From CAYMRB01 sp964392615 (lineage in GTDB: Bacteria; Planctomycetota; UBA8108): a stretch of DNA of 18,672 nt. The notes under the pieces are model-generated. The model made no database searches. It had not been told where the DNA came from and saw nothing but the letters and a program-made list of their open reading frames with translations. The stretch lies in assembly GCA_964392615.1 (NCBI GenBank), contig CAYMRB010000176.1, positions 1 through 18,672 on the forward strand. The letters are read 5' to 3'. Numbering within the stretch: the first letter of the stretch is position 1; every line of letters begins with the position of its first letter. Shown in pieces: positions 1 to 7,434 of the stretch. The position numbers were made by a program, and so were the translations under genes.

Positions 1-124
1 AGTCGACTATGAGCCTCCGGCACGGACTCCTTCGCGCGCCTCGCCAGCGAACGGATCTGCTCGCTCGACCTGCACAAGCACTTGCGAAAGGCCGCACTTC
101 GATCGTCAAGGAGCGAGTGAGATC
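1..124. other. 5' flank of the first gene, no separate gene seen
   Basis: This is the left edge of the window. The frame of the following gene stays open to the edge, so a longer N-terminus cannot be excluded formally. However, the typical signal peptide at 125 and an AAGGAG Shine-Dalgarno at 108-113, 11 bases before that ATG, argue for initiation at 125. I see no convincing promoter hexamers, terminator or other gene end here. Confidence 0.5.
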
Positions 125-2815
125 ATGTTGCGTCGTGCCCTCGTCGTGGCGTTGTTCTTCGTATTCGCGGTCCATGCGCCGAGCATGGCCGGCGAGCAGG
201 CATTCATCCGGGGGGATTCCAACGCTGATGGCGCGACCGACATCAGTGATGGCGTTGCCACGCTGGGCTTCCTGTTCCAGGGTGACAGCGCCCTGCCCTG
301 CGAGGACGCGGCGGACGCGAACGATGACGGTGGCGTCGACCTGTCGGACGCCGTCGCGACGTTCAACTTCCTGTTCCTCGGAGGCGCCGTGCCGCCGGAT
401 CCCGGCCCCGCGGAGTGCGGCGTCGATCCGACCGACGACGCGCTCGGCTGCGACGCGTTCGATCCGTGCCCGACCGTCTTCGATCCCACCGGGGCGATTC
501 TCGCAGCCCGTGAGGGCGAGGATGGCGAGGCGGATATCTTCGTCCCGGGCGTCGTCGTCACGTACGTCCGGCCGACCGTCGACAGCGCGCCGGCGGGGTT
601 CTTCGTCCAGGCAGCCGCGACCGGACCGGCGATTCTGGTCGAGCTCGACCCGGCCGGCCTCGACCCGGTGCCGCAGTCCGGCGACACGGTCGAGTTCGGC
701 GCGACCGAGCTCGGCACGATCTTCGGCGCGCAGACGATCACGGCGATCTCCGACTTCGCGGTCGTCGACACCGGCTTCGACCTCGAGCCGTGGGTGCAGG
801 ATCTCACCGACGCGGCTGACGCGGTCAGCGGACTCGACAATTACGAGAGCGAGCTCATCGCGGTCTCGGCGACGATCAGCGGCGCGTTCGGCGGCGCGGG
901 CGGCGGCCACGTGGCCGCGCAGATCGACACCGCGGCGATCTCGGGCGACAGCGATCTGAGGGTGCGCATGCCGACGACGCTGAGCGACGTCCTCGCGTCC
1001 CAGCACGATGTCTTCGGTCCGGGCTGCTCGTTGTCCCTCGTCGGTCCGATGTGGCGCTTCTTCGACCAGGCGCAGCTGTCGGCCTACGGCGAGGAGGACG
1101 TCTCGGTCACCGATTGCCCGGTCGTCGTCGATCCCGTCTCGGCGATCCTCGCAGCTCGCGTTGGCGCGGATGGCGCGGCGGACATCTTCGTGCCGGATGT
1201 CGTCGTCACGTACATCCGTCCGGCTGTCGCCAGCTCGCCGTCCGGCTTCTTCGTGCAGGCGGCCGAGACCGGACCGGCGATCCTCGTCGAGGTCGACCCG
1301 GCCAGCCTCGACTCCGTTCCGCAGCCCGGAGACACGGTCGAGTTCACCGCGACCGAGCTCGGCACGACCTTCGGGGCGCAGACGATCTCGGCGATTGCCG
1401 ACTTCGCCGTCATCGGCTCCGGCTTCGACCTCGGGCCGTGGATTCAAGATCTCAGCGATGCGGCTGACGCGGTCACCGGCCTCGACGACTACGAGAGCGA
1501 GCTCATCGAGCTCACCGCGACCGTCAGCGGCGACTTCAACGGCGCGGGCAGCGGCCACGTCTCGGCGCAGATCGACACGGCGGCGATCTCTGGCGACGGC
1601 GACCTGAAGGCTCGTATCCCGTCCGACCTGCACGACTTCCTCGCCTCCGAGTACGAGTTCGGTCCGGGCTGCGAGTTCGCGCTCATCGGCCCGATGTGGC
1701 GATACTTCGGCCAAGCGCAGCCGTCGGCCTATGGCGAGGACGACATCGCGGTCATCGGCTGTGCCGCGCCGCAGGTCACCGGCGCCGAGGCGACGAGCTC
1801 GACCGAGGTCGTCGTCCGCTGTGATCGCACGATTCTCCCCGGGAGCGTTGATGACCCCGAGAACCAGATCGAGTTCGTTCCGGAGCTCGCGGTACTCGAC
1901 GCGGTCGCGTCCGGCATGGAGATCACCATCACCACCGCGGAGCACGCGCCGCTCACCGGCTACACCGTGTCCGTGTCCGACGAGATCACCGACACCCTCG
2001 GCACCGGTATCGATCCTGCCGCGAACTCGGCAGAGTTCACGTCGTTGCCGGTCGGCCTCGCGGTGTCATCGGTCGACTATCCGGCCATCGCGCACGGAGC
2101 GAGATTGGCGATCTCCGGCAGCGGGTTCTCGGATGCGACGATCGTGACGATCGGCGGTGTCGATGCCGGCCTGATCACGGTCGAGTCCGACACGTCGATC
2201 GTCGTCGACGCGGTCGGCGACGACGTCCCGGTCGGCGCGCAGGACCTCGTCGTCGAAGTTGGCGGCGATGAGACCGATCCATTCGAGGTCACCGTCATCC
2301 ACCTCGTGATCAACGAGGTCGACGCCGACCAGCCCAGCACGGATGCGGCCGAGTTCATCGAAGTCTCGGCCGGCATCGCCGACGTCGACCTCACGGGCTA
2401 CTCCGTCGCTCTGTACAACGGCGGCAACGACTCGCGCTACATGACGGTCGAGCTCGCCGCGACGACCGACGCGAACGGCCTCGTGTTGATCGCGCCCGAG
2501 GGTTTTGCTCCGACGCCGCAGATCACGTTCGGAGGCGCGACGAATCAGGTGCAGAACGGCTCCGACGCCGTCGCGATCCTGCAGGGGACGGACCTGCCGA
2601 ACGAGTTGCCGACTGCGGGGATCATCGACTCGCTCCTCTACGGCACGAACGATACTCCGGACGCGGAGCTCTCCGCGGCGTTCGGCTTCGACGGCACCGC
2701 GAACGACACGCAGAGCGCATCGATCCAGCGTTGCGGCACGACGCGAAACGATCTTCTGAGCTGGGAGACGGTCGAGCCGCCGACTCCGGCCGCCGAGAAC
2801 ATCTGCGGCGGGTAA
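125..2815 (+). CDS. Secreted multidomain protein: dockerin-like pair, two OB-fold-like repeats, Ig-like, TIG and lamin-tail domains
   Basis: This is a predicted exported structural or binding protein of 896 aa; no catalytic domain is seen. Residues 1-22 form a signal peptide (LVVALFFVFAV core, cleavage near SMA/GEQ). Residues 27-53 and 61-87 are a pair of dockerin/EF-hand-like Ca-binding motifs (RGDSNADGATDISD and DANDDGGVDLSD), followed by the Pro/Cys tail usual in planctomycete secreted proteins. Residues 118-331 and 334-546 are two near-duplicate units of about 214 aa. Their GFFVQ, AILVE and GDTVEF strands resemble the OB-fold domain found in extracellular nucleases. Residues 548-641 look like an SbsA-type Ig domain, 645-725 a TIG/IPT domain (AISGSGFSDATIVTIGG), and 727-896 a lamin-tail domain (VINEVDADQPSTDAAEFIEV). 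The start is chosen from AAGGAG at 108-113. It ends 37 bases from a convergent gene. Domain calls are from memory; the two repeats and the signal peptide are directly visible. Confidence 0.9.
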   Translation: MLRRALVVALFFVFAVHAPSMAGEQAFIRGDSNADGATDISDGVATLGFLFQGDSALPCEDAADANDDGGVDLSDAVATFNFLFLGGAVPPDPGPAECGVDPTDDALGCDAFDPCPTVFDPTGAILAAREGEDGEADIFVPGVVVTYVRPTVDSAPAGFFVQAAATGPAILVELDPAGLDPVPQSGDTVEFGATELGTIFGAQTITAISDFAVVDTGFDLEPWVQDLTDAADAVSGLDNYESELIAVSATISGAFGGAGGGHVAAQIDTAAISGDSDLRVRMPTTLSDVLASQHDVFGPGCSLSLVGPMWRFFDQAQLSAYGEEDVSVTDCPVVVDPVSAILAARVGADGAADIFVPDVVVTYIRPAVASSPSGFFVQAAETGPAILVEVDPASLDSVPQPGDTVEFTATELGTTFGAQTISAIADFAVIGSGFDLGPWIQDLSDAADAVTGLDDYESELIELTATVSGDFNGAGSGHVSAQIDTAAISGDGDLKARIPSDLHDFLASEYEFGPGCEFALIGPMWRYFGQAQPSAYGEDDIAVIGCAAPQVTGAEATSSTEVVVRCDRTILPGSVDDPENQIEFVPELAVLDAVASGMEITITTAEHAPLTGYTVSVSDEITDTLGTGIDPAANSAEFTSLPVGLAVSSVDYPAIAHGARLAISGSGFSDATIVTIGGVDAGLITVESDTSIVVDAVGDDVPVGAQDLVVEVGGDETDPFEVTVIHLVINEVDADQPSTDAAEFIEVSAGIADVDLTGYSVALYNGGNDSRYMTVELAATTDANGLVLIAPEGFAPTPQITFGGATNQVQNGSDAVAILQGTDLPNELPTAGIIDSLLYGTNDTPDAELSAAFGFDGTANDTQSASIQRCGTTRNDLLSWETVEPPTPAAENICGG
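476..1762 (+). repeat. Intragenic tandem duplication of a ~640-base OB-fold-like unit
   Basis: Unit 1 covers 476-1117 (residues 118-331) and unit 2 covers 1124-1762 (residues 334-546). They align almost without gaps from VFDPTGAILAAR / VVDPVSAILAAR to the closing Cys, and most positions look identical by eye. The DNA is also alike, with runs such as the 19-base TACGAGAGCGAGCTCATCG shared, pointing to a fairly recent duplication. Each unit contains the GPMWR(F/Y)F motif near its end. Confidence 0.9.
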
Positions 2816-2852
2816 CGGCTGACCCACGCCAGGTGACGGTGAGGCGCCGGAA

Positions 2853-3986
2853 TCAGCGTTTCACCGTCGCCTCGCGCGCGATCCGCAGGCCGTCTGCGAC
2901 GTCCTCGCCGCGGCGCAGCGCTCGGGCCAGCGCGCGCAGGACCTCGGGGCGGTCGAGGAGCTTGCGCAGCTCCTCGCGTTCGGCCGCGGTACGCGTGGCG
3001 TGTTTCGACACCCGGTCGCGGTGGATGTCCCGGAACGTCGTCATCTCGCGCACGGCGCGAGAGACGACGCGGGCTTGCACCTGGCGGCGGTGCAGCCTCG
3101 CCGACTGCTCGCTCTCATCGCGGGTGTGCGTGATCGACGTCAGCTCCGGAGCGGTCGCGGGCAGATCGTAGCGCTGGGTCTCACGCAGCCCGAAGAGCGA
3201 TGGGCGAAGCAGCTCGCGGCGGCCTTCAGGCGTCTCGCGTCGCGAGCTAGGTTTCGTCTTCAGAAGCGTCGCGCTGTAGGCGTACTCGTACGTGCGCACG
3301 CGTGTCGCCGGATCGAGCGGTAGCTCGAGCGCGCGCTGCGTCCAGACGAGCGTGCGAGGCGGGCAGCCGCTTTGGCCGTAGACGTGCGCGACTGCCGCCA
3401 CGATGCGGCCGCGCTCCGGCGGCGAGGTGAAGCGCGTCAGCAGCTCCTTCGCTCGCTTCTCGACAGCGTCGAACGGCGTCTTCCGACCGGCCCGCATCCG
3501 GTCGAGCGCGACCAGCTGTCCCGTCAGCGCCGGCGTCTGGCCCGTCGGCCGCACGGCGTCCTCGTCCCATGCGCGGATGCGACGCGTCAGGAACGCGACG
3601 AGCGTCGGATTGCGCTGCGCTCGCGGCGCCAGGCCGAGGTCGGCCAGCACGGTCACGTCGAGGAGCTCGGCGGGCGGCGGGACGAAGCGCTCCTCGAGAG
3701 AGACCAGGTCGACGGACCAGCGGATCTGGTCGAGGAGATCCTCGACCAGCGCCGTGCGAGTCGAGAGCGCGTCGCGTTTCGCCGCCGCCTCGAGCTCCGG
3801 TAGCGCGGACTTGCCGATCTCGATCAAGCTTCGCGCAGCCCCGGCTCGCATCGCGGCGGAGCGGCTGCCGAGGTTGTCGATGTGACGCCGCACGACCTTC
3901 GCGTCGACGTCGGCCGACGCCTGGAGAGAGGCGGAGCCGAGAAGGCAGACCGCCAGAGCCGCTCGCGTCCAGATCGTTCCGTTCAT
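2853..3986 (-). CDS. Exported HEAT-like repeat protein of unknown function
   Basis: This is a 377-aa protein with an N-terminal signal peptide (residues 1-25, AALAVCLLGSASLQASA, cleavage before DVD). Residues 28-72 read as HEAT-like helices (AAMRAGAARSLIEIGKSALPEL), a pattern common in planctomycete scaffold proteins. The rest is helical and very rich in Arg and Glu, with a basic, charged C-terminal third (residues 280-377) and no recognisable catalytic motif. The ATG at 3984-3986 follows a GGAGCAAG ribosome site, and the gene is divergent from the ABC-F gene across 155 bases. Its end is convergent with the dockerin-like protein gene. I do not recognise a family beyond HEAT-like repeats. It probably acts as a periplasmic protein-protein interaction module, but that is inference. 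Confidence 0.82.
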   Translation of the reverse strand: MNGTIWTRAALAVCLLGSASLQASADVDAKVVRRHIDNLGSRSAAMRAGAARSLIEIGKSALPELEAAAKRDALSTRTALVEDLLDQIRWSVDLVSLEERFVPPPAELLDVTVLADLGLAPRAQRNPTLVAFLTRRIRAWDEDAVRPTGQTPALTGQLVALDRMRAGRKTPFDAVEKRAKELLTRFTSPPERGRIVAAVAHVYGQSGCPPRTLVWTQRALELPLDPATRVRTYEYAYSATLLKTKPSSRRETPEGRRELLRPSLFGLRETQRYDLPATAPELTSITHTRDESEQSARLHRRQVQARVVSRAVREMTTFRDIHRDRVSKHATRTAAEREELRKLLDRPEVLRALARALRRGEDVADGLRIAREATVKR

Positions 3987-4141
3987 GGTCTTGCTCCTCG
4001 CGTCGGGGTCGATTCTGGACGTTGACCCGAGGGGCGGCGAAGAGTTCCTCGCGGGAATCCGCGGTTTTCCGCTACCCTGGTGCGCCCGGCGGCGATGGAT
4101 CGCCGGGGCGCCGATCTCCGATCGCTCACTCCCGCACCTCG

Positions 4142-5974
4142 ATGTCGACCCTGATCCAGATCCAGGGCCTCCACAAGGCCTACGGCCCCGAGCCGATCCT
4201 CGACAGCGTCACCGCGACGTTGTCCCGCGGCGACAAGATCGGCGTCGTCGGCCCCAACGGCGCCGGCAAGAGCACCCTCTGCCGCCTGATCCTCGGCGAT
4301 GAGGAGCCGGACGGCGGCACGATCAAGATGGGCCCCGAGCTGCGGCTGAGCTACCTCGAGCAGCACAGTCCGTTCGAGCTCGACGAGACGGTGCTCGGGT
4401 TCCTGATGCGCTATACCGGGCGCGAGGAATGGCATTGCGGCAAGGCGGCCGGGCGCTTTCTGCTCAAGAACGAGGCGCTCGAAGCGCCGATCGGCAGCTT
4501 GCCGGGCGGCTTCCAAACGCGCGTCAAGCTCGCGGCGATGATGCTGCGCGACCCGAACTTCCTGATCCTCGACGAGCCGACGAACTACCTCGACCTCAAG
4601 ACGCTCATCCTCCTCGAGCACTTCCTTCGCGACTTCAGCGGCGGCTTCCTGATCGTGTCACACGATCGATCGTTTCTGCGGCGGACGTGCTCGCAGACGC
4701 TCGACATCGCGCGCGGCAAGCTGACTCTCTTTCCCGGCGACATCGACGCGTGGCTCGAGTTCGAGGCCGAGCAGGATCAGCTCGCGAAGCGGTACAACCG
4801 CAACATCGAGGCGAAGCGCAGGGACCTCGAGGAGTTCATCGCGCGCTACCGCGTGCGCGCGGCGACTGCGTCGCGTGCGCAGTCGAAGATCAAGCAGCTC
4901 GATCGCCTCGAGACGATCGCGGTGGACAGCGAGCTGTCCACCGCCCACATCCGCATGCCGAAGGTCGAGGCGCGCAAGGGCGTCGCGCTGCGCTGCGAGG
5001 ATCTCGACATCGGCTATCCGGACCGCACCATCGCGTCGGGCATCCGTTTCGAGATCGAGCGCGGCCAGCACGTGGCGGTGCTCGGCGACAACGGCCAGGG
5101 AAAGACGACGTTCTTGCGCACCATCGCGGGGGATCTCGAGGCCCGCGGCGGGTCGTTCCGCTGGGGGCACAACCTCGACCACGCGTACTACGCGCAGCAC
5201 GTCTACACCGCGCTCGACCCGCGCCTCACGGTCCACGAGTACCTCGACCGAGAGGCGGCGCCGGAGACGACGCGGCAGGAGGTCCTCGACATGGCGGGCA
5301 GCTTCCTCTTCCGCGGCGAGGAGGTCGACAAGCGCGTCGCGGTCCTGTCGGGAGGCGAGCGCGCGCGCCTCTGCCTGGCCGGGCTCCTGTTGAGCAAGCA
5401 GTCCGTGCTCCTCCTTGACGAGCCGACGAACCACCTCGACTTCGAGACGGTCGAGGCGCTCGGTCGCGCGCTGAAAACCTACCGCGGCACGATCTTCTTC
5501 GTCAGCCACGATCGCACGTTCGTCGGACGCGTCGCGACGAGTATCGTCGACGTCGCCGACGGTGAGGTGAAGCTCTATCCGAGCGACTACGACAGCTACG
5601 TCTACCGCACCGAGCAGGAGGTCGAGGCGGACGAGGCGGCCGTCGCGGAAGCGGCGCGCGCGGGTCGCTCGGACGACAGGCGCGCCGGGCGCGACCAGAG
5701 CCCGGCAGCCAACGAGAAGGAACGCCGCAAGACGCTGCGGGCACGCGTGCGCAAGCTGCGCCGCCAGATCGAGGCCTGCGAGAAGCAGGTCGCGGTGTAC
5801 GAGGCAGAGCGCGAGGAGATCCACAGCTACTACCTCGCGCACCCGACCGACTTCTCGAAGGAGCGCCAGCAGCGCTCGGAGGAGCTCGACCGTCTCGTCG
5901 CCGACGAAGAGGCGCGCTGGATGGAGCTACTCGCCGAGATCGAGCCGCTCGAGGACGAGGTTCGAGGGCTGTGA
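4142..5974 (+). CDS. ABC-F family ATP-binding protein (Uup/EttA-like)
   Basis: This is a soluble 610-aa twin-ATPase of the ABC-F family, whose members act on ribosomes rather than as transporters. Domain 1 has Walker A GPNGAGKS (37-44), a signature-like SLPGGFQTRVKLA (119-131), Walker B LILDEPTNYLDL (141-152) and the switch His in SHDRSF (173-178). The P-site-tRNA-interaction linker is around 200-275. Domain 2 has Walker A GDNGQGKTT (315-323), LSGGERARL (402-410), LLLDEPTNHLDF (423-434) and SHDRTF (455-460). Residues 525-610 form a charged coiled-coil C-terminal extension like that of Uup. No membrane segment is present. The first signature has Pro in place of Ser (LPGG rather than LSGG). I chose the ATG at 4142 because MSTLIQIQGL matches the family N-terminus; no strong ribosome site precedes it, and the open frame further upstream is antisense to the neighbouring gene. 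Assignment to a specific subfamily is uncertain. Confidence 0.95.
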   Translation: MSTLIQIQGLHKAYGPEPILDSVTATLSRGDKIGVVGPNGAGKSTLCRLILGDEEPDGGTIKMGPELRLSYLEQHSPFELDETVLGFLMRYTGREEWHCGKAAGRFLLKNEALEAPIGSLPGGFQTRVKLAAMMLRDPNFLILDEPTNYLDLKTLILLEHFLRDFSGGFLIVSHDRSFLRRTCSQTLDIARGKLTLFPGDIDAWLEFEAEQDQLAKRYNRNIEAKRRDLEEFIARYRVRAATASRAQSKIKQLDRLETIAVDSELSTAHIRMPKVEARKGVALRCEDLDIGYPDRTIASGIRFEIERGQHVAVLGDNGQGKTTFLRTIAGDLEARGGSFRWGHNLDHAYYAQHVYTALDPRLTVHEYLDREAAPETTRQEVLDMAGSFLFRGEEVDKRVAVLSGGERARLCLAGLLLSKQSVLLLDEPTNHLDFETVEALGRALKTYRGTIFFVSHDRTFVGRVATSIVDVADGEVKLYPSDYDSYVYRTEQEVEADEAAVAEAARAGRSDDRRAGRDQSPAANEKERRKTLRARVRKLRRQIEACEKQVAVYEAEREEIHSYYLAHPTDFSKERQQRSEELDRLVADEEARWMELLAEIEPLEDEVRGL

Positions 5975-6046
5975 GCCGTGAGTTCCGCGATGGATAGACA
6001 GCCTTCCGTAGTGGCGGAGCCTGGGAGCTCTCGATGGGGTGGAACG

Positions 6047-6703
6047 ATGAGTCGGATGCTCCTGGCCTCCCTTGTGGTCGGTGTCCTCGCGGGGTGCGGT
6101 GAGAAGGGATCTGCGCTGAAATCCATCGATGACGAAGCGATCGAGGACATGCGCGGTTTCATCGATCGAGATGTAGCCGCTGGACTCTACTCCGAGGAAG
6201 AGATCATCGACTCGGTCGTGGACCTGCTCGCCATCGACTACGACAGCGCAGCTCTCAGGCCGTTGGCGGAAGAGCACACGAGAGCGGCCCTGAAGGAACA
6301 CCTTCGGGAGCAGCGCGATTGGCCCGTCACGACGGATTGCGATCGTCTGGACAGCGCGTTCGCCGAACTGGAGACGGCGGGCATCGTGTGCCGCCAGGAT
6401 TTCTCCTGCTGCGGGACGTGTGGCGTCGCGGAGATCCGGGACGAGATAGAGGAGACCCGAGACGAGGGCATGCAGGTCCACGGCTACACCTTCTATCACG
6501 CGCAGGACACGGAGTCGGCCATCGAAGGCGATGGGCTGTACCTCAACTACGGCGCCACGGAAGAGGGTGAAAAGGCCGCCCTGCGCGTAGCCAACGAGAT
6601 CGCCGCTGCGCTGAAGAAGCACCAGCTTCGTGTCGAATGGGACGGGACGTGGGAGACACGAATCGGCGTCGAGCTCGACTGGAAGCGGCGAGTGGTACGG
6701 TGA
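6047..6703 (+). CDS. DUF6891-type lipoprotein
   Basis: This is a 218-aa predicted lipoprotein. Residues 1-17 form a lipoprotein signal with lipobox LAGC (Cys17), followed by a short Glu/Lys/Ser segment. The body matches my memory of the DUF6891 family: a helical N-terminal part, then DRLDSAFAELETAGIVCRQDF, the cysteine motif FSCCGTCG (119-126), and a C-terminal part with GDGLYLNYGA (161-170) and RVEWDGTW (195-202). The function of the family is unknown to me; the CCxxC motif could bind metal or form disulfides. The ATG at 6047 follows a GGGGTGGA stretch and creates the lipoprotein signal. An upstream in-frame ATG at 5978 would bury the signal 23 residues inside, so it is less likely. It lies 72 bases after the ABC-F gene on the same strand, and may be co-transcribed with it. 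Confidence 0.85.
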   Translation: MSRMLLASLVVGVLAGCGEKGSALKSIDDEAIEDMRGFIDRDVAAGLYSEEEIIDSVVDLLAIDYDSAALRPLAEEHTRAALKEHLREQRDWPVTTDCDRLDSAFAELETAGIVCRQDFSCCGTCGVAEIRDEIEETRDEGMQVHGYTFYHAQDTESAIEGDGLYLNYGATEEGEKAALRVANEIAAALKKHQLRVEWDGTWETRIGVELDWKRRVVR

Positions 6704-6710
6704 AGCGCCT

Positions 6711-6742
6711 TGGCCCTGCCGGGCTCGCTGAGAAGAGGGCCA
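6711..6742. terminator. Candidate hairpin between convergent genes
   Basis: TGGCCCT (6711-6717) and AGGGCCA (6736-6742) form a perfect 7-bp stem with an 18-base loop. It lies between the convergent stop codons of the DUF6891 lipoprotein and the SRPBCC gene. No T-run follows on either strand, so this is at most a weak or factor-assisted terminator. Confidence 0.3.
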
Positions 6743-6762
6743 CCACAGAGGACTCAGAGCTC

Positions 6763-7248
6763 CTAGCCCGGGGGTTGCCCGGAACCCAATGTGCTGCCGC
6801 CGTCGCCCGCCGCCTCGACGCGCGCCTTGATCTGCTCCATGTCCTGCGTCAGGCACTTCCGTAAGGTTCCGGCCATCATGCAGCTGAGCGGGGACATCAG
6901 CTTGGCCATGAACGTGACCGGCTGCGCCCCGAACTCGCACTCGACTCGTGTACCGGCACCCTCCGGCTCGAAGCGGAAGATCGTCGAGTAGTGCGCGCCG
7001 CAGGATTCGGCCTCGACGGTGTAGCTCGACGGTGGGTCGAACTTGGTGATCTCCATCTCCTCCGTCGCCTCGCGCTTGAACATGACGCGCGTTTCGCGGA
7101 AGCGCGTGCCGACGCCGACCGGGCCGTCGGTCAGCACCTCGCACTTGACGATGGCGTCGATGTGCTCCGCGCAGTGTTCGAGGTCGGTGAACGCCGCGAA
7201 GACCTCCTCGCGGGGCGCGCCGATCGTTTCGGTGATGGAGACCTTCAT
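6763..7248 (-). CDS. SRPBCC-fold protein (polyketide cyclase/START-like)
   Basis: This is a 161-aa soluble protein with the linear pattern of the SRPBCC (START/Bet v1-like) fold. It has an opening strand VSITETIGAPREEVFAAFTD (3-22), then HCAEHIDAIVKCEVL with the G.GTRFRETR motif (46-53), paired strands MEITKFDPPSSYTVEA, and FRFEPEGAGTRVECEFG. A long C-terminal helix runs about 110-146 (KCLTQDMEQIKARVEAA). Such proteins bind hydrophobic ligands or lipids in a deep cavity; no specific ligand can be named here. The ATG at 7246-7248 is preceded by GAGGGAAC. The gene is divergent from the DUF3352-like fusion gene across 186 bases. The last 15 residues are a Gly/Pro-rich tail. Confidence 0.88.
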   Translation of the reverse strand: MKVSITETIGAPREEVFAAFTDLEHCAEHIDAIVKCEVLTDGPVGVGTRFRETRVMFKREATEEMEITKFDPPSSYTVEAESCGAHYSTIFRFEPEGAGTRVECEFGAQPVTFMAKLMSPLSCMMAGTLRKCLTQDMEQIKARVEAAGDGGSTLGSGQPPG

Positions 7249-7327
7249 GTTCCCTCGGTTCCGCTGCGGCTCGGTAGTCGTGCTCGGAGGATTCCGGCAG
7301 GCCGATTCTACTCGCTTTCGAGCGTCG

Positions 7328-7356
7328 TTGAATGACGTTCGGCTGGCGGATACGCT
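7328..7356 (+). promoter_or_regulatory. Candidate sigma70-like promoter for the DUF3352-like/pseudopilin gene
   Basis: TTGAAT (7328-7333) and TACGCT (7351-7356) are separated by 17 bases, and lie about 80 bases before the ATG at 7435. The matches to consensus are partial (TTGA in -35; TA and final T in -10), so this is only a plausible site within the divergent intergenic region. Confidence 0.28.
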
Positions 7357-7434
7357 ACTTCCTCGACGGGCATCCGCACCGGAGTGCGAGCTGCTGCGAC
7401 CTCCCTGCCGGCAGAATCCAGAAGAGGAAGAACC

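Noticed and set aside
3569..4141. N-terminal extension of the ABC-F frame by about 190 codons
   Set aside because: It overlaps the HEAT-like gene in antisense and is Arg/Ser-rich. The conserved family N-terminus begins at 4142.
4658..5842. Long minus-strand open frame of 394 codons across the ABC-F gene
   Set aside because: It is antisense to a gene with complete, ordered ABC-F motifs. Its translation is an Arg/Leu/Val/Asp-rich low-complexity mirror without domains.
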